Assembly (NCBI RefSeq): GCF_029759835.1
Contig: NZ_JAJJND010000011.1
Coordinates: 1 to 41,988, forward strand
From: Acetobacter sp. AN02
GTDB taxonomy: Bacteria > Pseudomonadota > Alphaproteobacteria > Acetobacterales > Acetobacteraceae
Reading direction: 5' to 3'
Length of the DNA: 41,988 nucleotides
Position 1 is the stretch's first letter. The number at the start of each line of letters is the position of its first letter. A program made the translations under genes and the position numbers. A model generated the notes under the pieces. It saw only the letters and a program-made list of their open reading frames with translations. It was not told where the DNA came from and searched no databases. This document shows positions 16,844 to 25,630 of this stretch, piece after piece.

Positions 16844-18331
16844 ATGACCAGACAGGATCGTATTCTGGCGATTGACCAGGGCACCACGTCCACCCGCAGC
16901 ATCGTTTTTGACCGTGAAGGTCGTGAGCTGTCGGTCGCGCGGCGGGAGTTTACGCAGCATTATCCCAATGCCGGCTGGGTTGAGCATGATCCGGAGGATA
17001 TCTGGCGCGACACGGTGGATACGGCGCGCGAGGCCGTGGAGGCGTCGGGCGGTGCGGAGACGATTGCGGCGATCGGCATTACGAACCAGCGTGAGACGAT
17101 TGTCGTGTGGGATCGTGCGACGGGTCAGCCGGTTTACAATGCGATTGTCTGGCAGGATCGCCGCACGGCGCGTCTGTGTGCGCGTCTGAAGGAGAAGGGT
17201 CGGGAGGCTCTGGTGACGGAGCGGACCGGTCTTGTTCTGGATCCGTATTTCTCTGCGACCAAGCTGGCCTGGATTCTTGAGAATGTTGAGGGCGTCCGGG
17301 CGCGTGCCGAGAAGGGTGAGCTTGCGGCCGGGACGATTGACTGTTTCCTGCTGTGGCGTCTGACGGGCGGTCGTGTTCATGCGACGGATATTACGAATGC
17401 GTCGAGGACGATGCTGTTCGATATTCATCGTCAGCAGTGGGATGACGATCTTCTTGCGATGGTCGGGGTTCCGAAATCCCTGCTTCCGGAGGTGAGGGAT
17501 AACAGCTGTATTTTCGGCGAGACCGATCCCGAGATTCTGGGCCGTTCCGTTCCTGTTGCGGGGATGGGGGGTGATCAGCAGTGTGCGGTTGTCGGTCAGG
17601 CGTGTTTCGAGCCGGGTTCCGTGAAGTCCACCTATGGCACGGGCTGTTTCGTTCTGATGAACACGGGTGACAAGCCTGTGAAATCGACGCAGCGGATGCT
17701 GACGACGGTTGCCTACCGGATTGATGGCCGGACGGCCTATGCTCTGGAGGGGTCTGCGTTTGTGGCCGGTGCGGCGATCAAGTGGCTGCGTGACGGGCTG
17801 CATCTGATCACGCATGCGTCCCAGACCGATGACATGGCGACGCGGATTCCGCATTCGCATGGTGTTTACATGGTTCCGGGCTTTGTCGGTCTTGGTGCAC
17901 CGCACTGGGAGCCTGAGGCGCGGGGTCTGATCAGCGGTCTGACGCTGGATGCGACGGCGGCGCATATCGCGCGTGCGGCGCTCGAGTCCGTGGCTTATCA
18001 GACCTATGATCTCGTGAAGGCGATGGTCAGTGACGGGGGTGCCCGTCCGACGCAGCTTCGCGTGGATGGCGGCATGTCTGCCAATGACTGGCTCTGTCAG
18101 TTTCTTGCGGACATGGTTCAGACGGATGTGGAGCGTCCGGCCCAGATCGAGACGACGGCCATGGGGGCGGCGTTCCTGGCCGGTATCGGTGCGGGTCTGT
18201 GGTCTGATCTGGATGAGGTTGCCTCGGTCTGGTCGCGTGGCAGGCTGTTCAGTCCGAAGATGGAGGACGGGCAGCGTCAGAGCATGCTGGATGGCTGGCA
18301 CAGGGCGGTTCGTCGCGCTCTGGTGAAATAA
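16844..18331 (+). CDS. glpK: Glycerol kinase GlpK
   Basis: A 495-residue FGGY-family kinase that phosphorylates glycerol to glycerol-3-phosphate with ATP. The N-terminal phosphate-binding loop reads AIDQGTTSTRSIVFD (residues 7-21). The substrate region has GITNQRETIVVWD and IVWQDRRTA, and the FGGY signatures include YGTGCFVLMNTG and a C-terminal DGGMSANDWLCQFLADM. Length matches the family exactly. An AAGGA Shine-Dalgarno sequence precedes the ATG. It is the last gene of glpDFK. No intrinsic terminator is visible before dnaE, which starts 31 bases later. Confidence 0.97.
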   Translation: MTRQDRILAIDQGTTSTRSIVFDREGRELSVARREFTQHYPNAGWVEHDPEDIWRDTVDTAREAVEASGGAETIAAIGITNQRETIVVWDRATGQPVYNAIVWQDRRTARLCARLKEKGREALVTERTGLVLDPYFSATKLAWILENVEGVRARAEKGELAAGTIDCFLLWRLTGGRVHATDITNASRTMLFDIHRQQWDDDLLAMVGVPKSLLPEVRDNSCIFGETDPEILGRSVPVAGMGGDQQCAVVGQACFEPGSVKSTYGTGCFVLMNTGDKPVKSTQRMLTTVAYRIDGRTAYALEGSAFVAGAAIKWLRDGLHLITHASQTDDMATRIPHSHGVYMVPGFVGLGAPHWEPEARGLISGLTLDATAAHIARAALESVAYQTYDLVKAMVSDGGARPTQLRVDGGMSANDWLCQFLADMVQTDVERPAQIETTAMGAAFLAGIGAGLWSDLDEVASVWSRGRLFSPKMEDGQRQSMLDGWHRAVRRALVK

Positions 18332-18362
18332 GGGCGCGGGTGCGGGGTTTTCCTGTGCTAGA

Positions 18363-21300
18363 ATGACCGGCATGTCACATGCCGGTTTTGTCCATCTTCG
18401 CGTTCATTCCGCCTATTCCCTGAGCCAGGGGGCGATCCGGGTTCCCGAGATTGCCGCTCTGGCCAGGGAGATGGCGATGCCTGCGGTCGGGATTGCGGAT
18501 ACGGGCAATCTGTTCGGTGCGCTGGAGTTTTCGCAGTATTGTTCCGGCAAGGGCATCCAGCCGCTGATCGGGTGTCAGATTGCCCTGCCGCCCCGGTCTG
18601 GTAAGCATGGCGCGCCGGCTGAGCCGGTTGTTCTGATTGCCCGTAATGAGACGGGTCTTCTCAATCTTCAGTATCTGTCTTCCGCGGGGTTTCTTGAGGC
18701 CAGCGGGGATGAGGCGACGGTTGCGGCGGAAATGATCGCGGCGCGGGCCGAGGGTCTGTTTCTGCTGACGGGCGGGACGCGCGGTCCGGTTTTCCGGATG
18801 ATGGCGGACGGGCAGGAGGAGGAGGCCGGGCTGTTCCTGCGCATGATGCGCGATGCGTTTGGCGATTATATGGGGATGGAGCTCAACCGGCATGGTCTGC
18901 CGCAGGAGGCGGGGGTTGAGCCTGGTCTGATTGCTCTGGCGGATCGGTTTTCCCTTCCGCTTGTTGCGACGAATGAATGTTTTTTTCCGAAGCGTTCGAT
19001 GCATGAGGCGCATGATGCGCTGATCTGTATCGCGCAGGGCTGCACGATGGCGGAGAAGGAGCGCTGGCGCGTATCTCCGGAGCAGTGGTTCAAGCCGCCG
19101 GAGATGATGCGCGAGCTGTTTTCCGATCTTCTGGATGCGTGTGACAATACGCTTGAGATTGCGCGTCTGTGTTCGGTGAAGGTTGAGACGCGCAGTCCTC
19201 TGCTTCCGGTCTGTCCCAAGGTGCGGGAGGGATCGACGGAGGATGAGACACTGCGGGCGATGGCGCGCGAGGGTCTGGCGCGGCGTCTGTCCGGCACGGG
19301 TATGGATGAGCAGACCCGCCGGACCTATGAGGAGCGTCTGGAGTTCGAGCTGGGTGTGATCTCCGATATGGGATTTCCCGGCTATTTCATGATCGTTGCC
19401 GACTTCATCCAGTGGGCGAAGGCACACGATATTCCGGTGGGTCCGGGGCGTGGATCGGGTGCGGGGTCTCTGGCTGCCTGGGCGCTGACGATTACGGATA
19501 TTGATCCTCTGCCGTTCAATCTTCTGTTCGAGCGGTTTCTGAATCCTGAGCGTGTGTCGATGCCGGACTTCGATATCGATTTCTGTCAGGACCGCCGGGA
19601 CGAGGTGATTTCCTATGTCCGCAATGAGTATGGCGCCGATCGTGTGGCGCAGATCATCACCTTCGGAAAGCTGCAGGCGCGGGCTGCGGTGCGTGATACC
19701 GGGCGTGTTCTGGGTCTGCCGTACGGGATGGTCAATCGTGTTGCAGAGCTGATCCCGAACAATCCGGCGAATCCGGTGACCCTGCGGCAGGCGATCGAGG
19801 GGGAGGAGAAGCTTCAGGAGATGCGTGACGGGGACGAGGCCCTGCGTCGTCTTCTGGAGATTGCGCAGGAGCTTGAGGGTCTGTTCCGTCATGCCTCGAC
19901 CCATGCGGCGGGTGTCGTGATCGGGGACCGGGATCTGCGGGAGCTTGTTCCACTTTATCGCGATCCGAAGAGCGACATGCTTGTCACTCAGTACAACATG
20001 AAGTTTGTCGAGCAGGCGGGGCTGGTGAAGTTTGACTTCCTCGGTCTGACGACGCTGACGATTCTCAAGAGAGGTGTGAATTTCCTGCGGCAGCTCGGGA
20101 CGGAGGTGGATCTTTCTGCGATACCGCTCGATGATTCCCGGACCTATGAGATGCTCTCGCGCGGGGATACGGCGGGTGTGTTCCAGTTCGAAGGCGCGGG
20201 CATGAAGGATGTCCTGCGTCAGATGCGTCCGACGCGTCTTGAGGACCTGATTGCGGCGGTTGCACTTTACCGGCCGGGTCCGATGGCGAATATTCCTGAT
20301 TACTGCAGGAGAAAGCACGGGGAGGCGTGGGCGCCTCCGCATGAGGAGATCCGCGATATCCTGGAAGAGACCTATGGTATCATGGTCTATCAGGAACAGG
20401 TGATGCAGATCGCCCAGAAGATGGCGGGGTACAGTCTGGGCGGGGCTGATCTTCTCCGGCGTGCGATGGGCAAGAAGATCCGTGCGGAGATGGACAAGCA
20501 GCGCGAGATTTTCACGAAAGGAGCCACGGGTCGGGGTATTCCGCAGGAGAAGGCTGTTGAGGTTTTTGACCTCATGGCGAAATTTGCTGATTACGGCTTT
20601 AATAAATCTCATGCTGCGGCTTATGCGCTGGTTTCGTATCAGACGGCCTGGATGAAGGCCAATCATCCGGTTCCGTTTCTTGCGGCCTGTATGTCTCTGG
20701 CGCGGGAGAGGACGGACAAGCTGGCGTCCCTGCGGCAGGAGGCGGAGCGCATGGGGATTGCGGTTCTGCCGCCCGACATCAACCGTTCGGGGCCTGACTT
20801 TACGGTGGAGACGGATGCGGAAGGGGTTCTGTGCATCCGTTATGCGCTTGCGGCGGTCAAGAAGGTTGGTCTTTCCGCGATGGAGGCTCTGGTTGCCTGT
20901 CGCGGGGATGAGCCGTTTAAGGATCTGGCGGATTTTGCGAGCCGGGCTGATCCGAAGATGCTCAACAAGATGCAGATTGAGAATCTGGCGAAGGCCGGGG
21001 CATTTGATTCCATGGAGCCGAACCGGGCCAGGGTTTTTCTTTCGGTTGAGGCTCTGCTGCGCCGGGCGCAGTTGCGGGCGCAGGAGGAGGCGAGTGGTCA
21101 GATCGGTCTGTTCGGCGGACCTGCGCGTCCGGAGCCTTTAAAGCTGTCTGATGATCCTGACTGGCCGGATTTCGAGAAGCTTGGGTATGAGGCGGAGGCG
21201 ATCGGGTTTCATATGACGGCGCATCCTCTGGATGCGTATCGTGTGACGCTGCGTCGTTTTGGTGTGACGCCGATGTCCCGTCTGGCTCAGGTGGCTGAGG

Positions 21301-21791
21301 CGGGTGTGACCCGTGTGAAGATTGCGGGTTGTGTGATCGATCGCAAGGAGCGTCCGACGCGCAGTGGCAGCAAGATGGCGTGGCTGAGGATGTCCGATGC
21401 GTCGGGTTCATGCGAGGTGACGCTGTTTTCCGAGGTTCTCGGGCGGGTGCGTGAGATGCTGGTTGCGGGGCGTCCGGTTCTTGTGACGGCGGATCTGAAG
21501 CTTGAGGGCGAGGCTTTGCGGATCACGGCGACGGATCTTGCCGATCTGGAGCAGATGGCGGGGCAGAGCGGCGGGGAGATGCGGATCTGGCTCGATAATG
21601 CGTCTGCTGTCGAGCGGATTGCGGCCATGCTGGAGGAACAGCGGGGCGGGGCGGGTCAGGTTGTTCTTCTGCCGTCGGTGGATGAGGTGTGTAATGTTGA
21701 GGTCCGGCTGCGTGGCCGGTATCGCATCAGTCCGGTTCTGACCCAGGCGATAAAAACCGTGCGAGGTGTTGTCCGGGCCGAGCAGGTATAG
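18363..21791 (+). CDS. dnaE: DNA polymerase III alpha subunit DnaE
   Basis: The 1142-residue replicative polymerase catalytic subunit. An N-terminal PHP domain (FVHLRVHSAYSLSQGAI) is followed by a palm domain with the catalytic aspartates in MPDFDIDFCQDRRDEV near residue 400. Fingers-region motifs include THAAGVVIGDRDL, RPGPMANIPDY and NKSHAAAYALVSYQTAWMKAN. The C-terminal part has the OB fold (VKIAGCVIDRKERPTRSGSKMAWL). Length is normal for the DnaE1 type. The ATG at 18363 has no clear Shine-Dalgarno sequence, and a second ATG lies three codons later. It is possibly read through from the glp operon. Confidence 0.97.
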   Translation: MTGMSHAGFVHLRVHSAYSLSQGAIRVPEIAALAREMAMPAVGIADTGNLFGALEFSQYCSGKGIQPLIGCQIALPPRSGKHGAPAEPVVLIARNETGLLNLQYLSSAGFLEASGDEATVAAEMIAARAEGLFLLTGGTRGPVFRMMADGQEEEAGLFLRMMRDAFGDYMGMELNRHGLPQEAGVEPGLIALADRFSLPLVATNECFFPKRSMHEAHDALICIAQGCTMAEKERWRVSPEQWFKPPEMMRELFSDLLDACDNTLEIARLCSVKVETRSPLLPVCPKVREGSTEDETLRAMAREGLARRLSGTGMDEQTRRTYEERLEFELGVISDMGFPGYFMIVADFIQWAKAHDIPVGPGRGSGAGSLAAWALTITDIDPLPFNLLFERFLNPERVSMPDFDIDFCQDRRDEVISYVRNEYGADRVAQIITFGKLQARAAVRDTGRVLGLPYGMVNRVAELIPNNPANPVTLRQAIEGEEKLQEMRDGDEALRRLLEIAQELEGLFRHASTHAAGVVIGDRDLRELVPLYRDPKSDMLVTQYNMKFVEQAGLVKFDFLGLTTLTILKRGVNFLRQLGTEVDLSAIPLDDSRTYEMLSRGDTAGVFQFEGAGMKDVLRQMRPTRLEDLIAAVALYRPGPMANIPDYCRRKHGEAWAPPHEEIRDILEETYGIMVYQEQVMQIAQKMAGYSLGGADLLRRAMGKKIRAEMDKQREIFTKGATGRGIPQEKAVEVFDLMAKFADYGFNKSHAAAYALVSYQTAWMKANHPVPFLAACMSLARERTDKLASLRQEAERMGIAVLPPDINRSGPDFTVETDAEGVLCIRYALAAVKKVGLSAMEALVACRGDEPFKDLADFASRADPKMLNKMQIENLAKAGAFDSMEPNRARVFLSVEALLRRAQLRAQEEASGQIGLFGGPARPEPLKLSDDPDWPDFEKLGYEAEAIGFHMTAHPLDAYRVTLRRFGVTPMSRLAQVAEAGVTRVKIAGCVIDRKERPTRSGSKMAWLRMSDASGSCEVTLFSEVLGRVREMLVAGRPVLVTADLKLEGEALRITATDLADLEQMAGQSGGEMRIWLDNASAVERIAAMLEEQRGGAGQVVLLPSVDEVCNVEVRLRGRYRISPVLTQAIKTVRGVVRAEQV

Positions 21792-21798
21792 GTGAAAT

Positions 21799-21820
21799 AA
21801 TAGTTGGAAAAACAACTATT
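21799..21820. promoter_or_regulatory. Perfect inverted repeat overlapping a -35 box
   Basis: AATAGTTG and CAACTATT arms flank a GAAAAA centre just after the dnaE stop codon. It has no following T run, so it is unlikely to be a terminator. It overlaps the -35 element of the promoter below, where an operator could lie. Confidence 0.5.
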
Positions 21821-21831
21821 GGTTGTATAAT
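21804..21831 (+). promoter_or_regulatory. Sigma-70-like promoter for the 108-codon gene
   Basis: TTGGAA (21804-21809) and a perfect TATAAT (21826-21831) are separated by 16 bases. Transcription would start near 21838, which rules out a TTG start at 21823 for the downstream gene. Confidence 0.65.
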
Positions 21832-21864
21832 GGGGATGAAACACACTTCGCGGAAAAACGTGCC

Positions 21865-22191
21865 ATGCAGGTCAACACTGTAAAGAATGCTGCTTCGGGC
21901 AGCGATCCTACTGAAGCGGTCGGGAAAAAAACGGCTTCGGATATCGCTCCGGTTTCTGACGGGGATGCTTCTGAGCAGGAATCCCGTGATACTCAGGCGC
22001 AGGGGCTTCAGGTGAAGACGTGGTCTTCCGAGGCGCCGGTTGTGAATCCGGTTCAGCGGATTGATCCTGCGCTGGGCATTCTCGTGACGGAAGTTTACGG
22101 GATGGACGGCACGGTTCAGTCTCAGGTGCCGACGGCTGAGGCGCTTCGTGAGTATCAGCTTTTCGGTACGGCGAACGGGCAGAAGATCTGA
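21865..22191 (+). CDS. Hypothetical 108-residue protein
   Basis: The N-terminal 60 residues are polar and probably disordered (Ser, Asp, Glu, Gln rich). The C-terminal 45 residues look folded, with ALGILVTEVYG, GTVQSQVPTAEALREYQLFG and a short tail. This C-terminal pattern vaguely recalls small flagellum-associated hypothetical proteins of Rhodospirillales, but I cannot assign a family with confidence. The ATG at 21865 was chosen because a well-formed promoter places the transcript start near 21838. The gene converges with the next minus-strand gene across 38 bases that hold no clear terminator. Confidence 0.6.
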   Translation: MQVNTVKNAASGSDPTEAVGKKTASDIAPVSDGDASEQESRDTQAQGLQVKTWSSEAPVVNPVQRIDPALGILVTEVYGMDGTVQSQVPTAEALREYQLFGTANGQKI

Positions 22192-22229
22192 GGGTTCAGA
22201 TCCTTCTGTTGCGTACCGGCTGACACGTT

Positions 22230-22640
22230 TTACATCGAGCGTGCGGCGAGAGCGGAGACGGTTGCGCCGGCAGCGGCGACGGCCATGAGCAGGATTCCGT
22301 CAAAGATCAGTCCGGACGGCGTGAGTGTATGTCCGCTGAGGATGATCTGCTGCGGGATGACGCCGGCGATATGGGAGACGGCATCGCTGGCCTGCGGATC
22401 GATTGTTGCGGCACTTCCTGAGGCTGCGGAGATCAGATGCGGCAGCAGTGACCAGCCGATCCCTGCGATCAGCAGGAGCGGGGCGAGCAGTTCAGCGAGC
22501 TGCTGTGCGATATAGAACAGGAAATAGACAACGGCCCAGATGATGGTTCCGATCCGGAACTGGCCGGAGAGGCTGTTCCCTGATGAAGTCCGGCGCGGGA
22601 GGCGCCAGTCCGTTGTTCCCGGGGATGACCTGTTATCCAT
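22230..22640 (-). CDS. Small membrane protein of unknown function
   Basis: A 136-residue protein. A polar N-terminus of about 35 residues, rich in Ser and Arg, precedes a hydrophobic segment (IIWAVVYFLFYIAQQLAELLAPLLLIAGIGWSLL written here as two adjoining helices, roughly residues 36-70). A second hydrophobic stretch lies at the C-terminus (IFDGILLMAVAAAGATVSAL). The middle holds a Ser/Ala-rich loop and HIAGVIPQQIILSG. I do not recognise a family. The ATG at 22638-22640 was chosen because the longer open frame upstream is Arg-rich antisense sequence. It follows the porin gene on the same strand by 95 bases. Confidence 0.55.
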   Translation of the reverse strand: MDNRSSPGTTDWRLPRRTSSGNSLSGQFRIGTIIWAVVYFLFYIAQQLAELLAPLLLIAGIGWSLLPHLISAASGSAATIDPQASDAVSHIAGVIPQQIILSGHTLTPSGLIFDGILLMAVAAAGATVSALAARSM

Positions 22641-22688
22641 AGAGCCCTGTGACCATGTTTTCTGCGGCAAGGTTGGACTGGCGTAACG

Positions 22689-22734
22689 CTCCGGCGCGCG
22701 AAAAGCAATCTTCCTTTCGAGGCCGTGGCCGGAG
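22689..22734 (-). other. Extended imperfect hairpin after the porin gene
   Basis: CTCCGGC and GCCGGAG arms bracket a second partial pairing, with CGAAAG facing CTTTTCG, immediately downstream of the porin stop codon on the minus strand. No T run follows, so it may protect or process the porin mRNA rather than end it. Confidence 0.35.
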
Positions 22735-22735
22735 A

Positions 22736-24595
22736 TTACTGGAATGGCAGGTAGCGGAAGTCGAGGAAGAGCTGGCTGACATCGGCGGAGGGGTGTCCGC
22801 CGACGGCTTCCCAGGTGTCGCGGCGGGACCATGCGAGCTGCACGCCGACTTCTGCGGTGCCATATTTGCCTTTGAGGAAGCGCCACCATGCGCCTGCTGT
22901 GGCTTCCGTGACGGCGCGTGTATTGGCGGCGCAGGGCAGGGAGGACAGCTCGATATTACAGCCCGTGTTGTTGTACATCGGGTTGCCGTAGCCGTAGTCT
23001 GATCCGTTCTGTGAGAAGTAGCGGCGTCCTGCGCGCTGGGTTCCGAAATATCCGTAGACATCGAAGGCTGAGGTCGGGTGTGCGATCAGCCCTGCGGTGG
23101 CCTGTACGGAGAGGACGGGCACGGGTTGTCCGTTCCGGCCGATGGCGGCGTCGGGCAGCATGACCGATCCGTAGCGTCCGATCCCGGTTCCGACCAGGCC
23201 GGCGAGGCGCATTTCCAGCAGATGCGGGACGAGGGGCAGGACGGCGGATCCGCCGCCGCCGCCGGCCACGACGGTGTGGCTGTTGCCGCCTCCGGTCCAG
23301 GAGACGCGGTCATGCGGGAAGTGGAGGATGCCTTCGAGTTCGTAATGGCCCCATTTCGGGTCCCAGGCGATTTTTCCGATGACGTCGGGGGCGGCTTCGC
23401 TGGAGAAGAGGGCGTTGTTGGTCAGGCCCGTTCCGTCTTTTCCGATGGTTGCGACTCGCCCGCCGGGGAGGACGAACTGCCCATCATTGCCGTTATATGT
23501 TGAGAAGCCCGTGGTGTCGTAAAGCGTCTGCGGGTTTTCGATCGACAGTCCGAGCCACAGCCGGTGTTTGAAGAAGTCCTTGACCATGCGGATCTGCCAC
23601 TGGCGGGCCCAGGTCTGTCCGGCGAGCATGGAGGATTCGATGGTTTCCGGCAGGCTTTCCTGACGGGGCGTGATGCCGATGCGGTTTGGCGTCAGCATGC
23701 TCCAAGCCTGTCCGGCGAGGAAGTGGAAGTTCAGCTCGCTGTTGTCGTAGGCCATATAGGCCTGGCGGAGACGGAAGGCGTAGCTGTTGCTTTCATAGGC
23801 GTCGGTGGTGGCGGCACCGGCTCCGAAGTCCATTTCGAAGAAGCCGGAGACGGTGGAAACCTTGTCGATGTTTCCGCGCGCCATAAGCGAGATGCGGCTG
23901 TAGCGCGCGCCGCCTTCGAAGCTGTGGGTGTGGTAGTGCGGGCTGTTTTTGAGCGGCAGGGCGCTCCAGTAGTTGAATGTGCCGGTTGCGGTCTGCCGGT
24001 TCTGATAGACTGCCGAGGCATCGATGAAGCCGCCCAGGGCGATGGTGACGGGTCCGAGGTGGAACACGCCGTGATCGCCGACCGCGCCGCTGAGCTGTGC
24101 GCCCACGGTTTCGCGCGCGTGGGGGCCGACCTGGTTTTCGGCCATATGCGCGATGATGTCTTCGGCTCTGTGGCCGATGACGAGGTCTTTTTCCGGCACG
24201 TCGCGGAAGGAGGGTTCGGGTTCGGGCTCTGATGAGACGCGGTGGCCCGGTGTTCCGGGTTCGGCGTCCGCGGTCATGAGCTCCGGCTCCTCACCATGGC
24301 TGCGGGTGCGGGCCTCGATCTGTCTGCGATGTGACGGGGTGAGGGCGTCTCCGTGGTGTCCGCTTGCTGCTTTTGCTCTGCGGACGGCCAGCTGCTTCTG
24401 CATGCCGACGAGGGCTTTCGTAAGCTTTGCCTGTTCTTCCTGAATGTGAGCGATCTGGCGTTCCATCACTTCCAGCGAATCCGTCTCGTCATCCGCGCGG
24501 GCGGGATGCGCCATGAGGACTGTGCCGGACAGCAGGCAGGAGCCCAGGGCTGTGAGGCTTCTGGCGCCCTGGCGTGCGGAGATGGAAAAAGGCAT
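22736..24595 (-). CDS. Outer-membrane porin with N-terminal coiled coil
   Basis: A 619-residue outer-membrane protein. A Sec signal peptide ends near residue 34 (HPARA before DDE). A heptad-like coiled coil follows at about 38-75 (LEVMERQIAHIQEEQAKLTKALVGMQKQL), split here by a charged, Pro/Glu-rich linker before the barrel. From about residue 165 the chain alternates short amphipathic strands with Gly/Asn/Tyr-rich turns, including GGFIDASAVYQNR, ARYSRISLMARGNIDKVSTV and FEMDFGAGAAT. It ends in a strand of alternating aromatic residues, FLDFRYLPFQ. This build resembles trimeric DcaP-like or carbohydrate porins anchored by a periplasmic coiled coil. The substrate is unknown. Confidence 0.75.
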   Translation of the reverse strand: MPFSISARQGARSLTALGSCLLSGTVLMAHPARADDETDSLEVMERQIAHIQEEQAKLTKALVGMQKQLAVRRAKAASGHHGDALTPSHRRQIEARTRSHGEEPELMTADAEPGTPGHRVSSEPEPEPSFRDVPEKDLVIGHRAEDIIAHMAENQVGPHARETVGAQLSGAVGDHGVFHLGPVTIALGGFIDASAVYQNRQTATGTFNYWSALPLKNSPHYHTHSFEGGARYSRISLMARGNIDKVSTVSGFFEMDFGAGAATTDAYESNSYAFRLRQAYMAYDNSELNFHFLAGQAWSMLTPNRIGITPRQESLPETIESSMLAGQTWARQWQIRMVKDFFKHRLWLGLSIENPQTLYDTTGFSTYNGNDGQFVLPGGRVATIGKDGTGLTNNALFSSEAAPDVIGKIAWDPKWGHYELEGILHFPHDRVSWTGGGNSHTVVAGGGGGSAVLPLVPHLLEMRLAGLVGTGIGRYGSVMLPDAAIGRNGQPVPVLSVQATAGLIAHPTSAFDVYGYFGTQRAGRRYFSQNGSDYGYGNPMYNNTGCNIELSSLPCAANTRAVTEATAGAWWRFLKGKYGTAEVGVQLAWSRRDTWEAVGGHPSADVSQLFLDFRYLPFQ

Positions 24596-24805
24596 AGGCG
24601 GACGGACTTTCGGAGCAGGGAAAGGTTTTTGTCTGATTAGTGACGAAGTATTTCAATGTGAGCATGGAATGCAATGCTGCCAGACCCGGAATGATTTTAA
24701 TGCCTGCGAGTTTGCTGGCAATATGCTTTTCCGGTCACAGTCCGCCAGGGGCTGATCAACCTTTTCTCGCTTCCGGCTGCAACATCTCCTATATACGCAG
24801 CTCTT

Positions 24806-25630
24806 ATGCGTATTGCTTTTCACAAGATGAACGGTCTGGGGAATGACTTTGTCATCGTGGACGAGCGTGTCTCGTCTGCGGGGCTGTCCGTGTCTAGGAT
24901 CACGGCTCTGGCGGACCGGCGGCGCGGGATCGGCTGTGATCAGCTTGTCGTGCTTGGTGCGCCGTCCGGTCCGGATCATCATGTTCATGTCCGGTTTTTC
25001 AATCCTGATGGCAGTGAGGCCGGGGCGTGCGGCAATGCGTCGCGCTGCGTTGCCTGGCTGATTGCGTGCGAGACGGGTCTGCGCGAGGTGGTTCTGCGGA
25101 CGCGGGCGGGTCTGCTGGCGGCGGTTGTCGAGAGCCGGGATTCGGTGACGGTGGATATGGGGGTGCCTGATCTGTCGTGGCACGGGGTGCCTCTGTCGCG
25201 GGAGGCGGACACGCTGTGTCTGCCGCTTCCGGGCGGCCCGGCGGCTTTGTCGATGGGTAATCCGCATGCGACGTTTTTTGTCGATGATCTGTCTGAGGAT
25301 CTGCCCGATGCGGCGTCCGGTGCGGCTCTGGAGAGTGATCCTCTGTTTCCGGAGCGGGCGAATATCGGATTTGCGCGGATTCTTGCGCCTGATCTGATGC
25401 GTCTGCGGGTCTGGGAGCGCGGGGCCGGGTTTACGCTGGCCTGCGGGTCCGGGGCCTGTGCGGCTGTGGTTAATGCGGCGCGGCGTGGTCTGGGGACGCG
25501 GCGGATGCGTGTTGTGGCGGATGGCGGAGAGATGGTGATTGACTGGGGGGAGGACGGGCGTGTCCGGATGACCGGTCCCGTGGCGCTTTCGTTTACCGGT
25601 GAGGCTGAATCCGCGGATTATCCGCAATGA
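24806..25630 (+). CDS. dapF: Diaminopimelate epimerase DapF
   Basis: A 274-residue, cofactor-independent racemase that converts LL- to meso-diaminopimelate for lysine and peptidoglycan synthesis. The two catalytic cysteines are visible: Cys75 in GSEAGACGNASR and Cys213 in TLACGSGACAAVV. The N-terminus (MNGLGNDFVIVD) and FFNPDGSEA also match the family. It begins a compact group: it overlaps mtaB by four bases, and ftsY follows. The 210-base divergent gap with the porin gene must carry its promoter, but I see no strong sigma-70 match there. Confidence 0.96.
   Translation: MRIAFHKMNGLGNDFVIVDERVSSAGLSVSRITALADRRRGIGCDQLVVLGAPSGPDHHVHVRFFNPDGSEAGACGNASRCVAWLIACETGLREVVLRTRAGLLAAVVESRDSVTVDMGVPDLSWHGVPLSREADTLCLPLPGGPAALSMGNPHATFFVDDLSEDLPDAASGAALESDPLFPERANIGFARILAPDLMRLRVWERGAGFTLACGSGACAAVVNAARRGLGTRRMRVVADGGEMVIDWGEDGRVRMTGPVALSFTGEAESADYPQ

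Noticed and set aside
15500-18373. A 957-codon open frame on the minus strand
   Set aside because: It lies antisense to glpD, glpF, glpK and the dnaE start, all clear families. Its product is Arg/His/Pro rich with no domain. It stays open because sense codons that read as stops on the other strand are rare in this genome.
18375-20666. A 763-codon antisense open frame over dnaE
   Set aside because: Same cause as above; the composition is Arg/His/Leu rich and has no family likeness.
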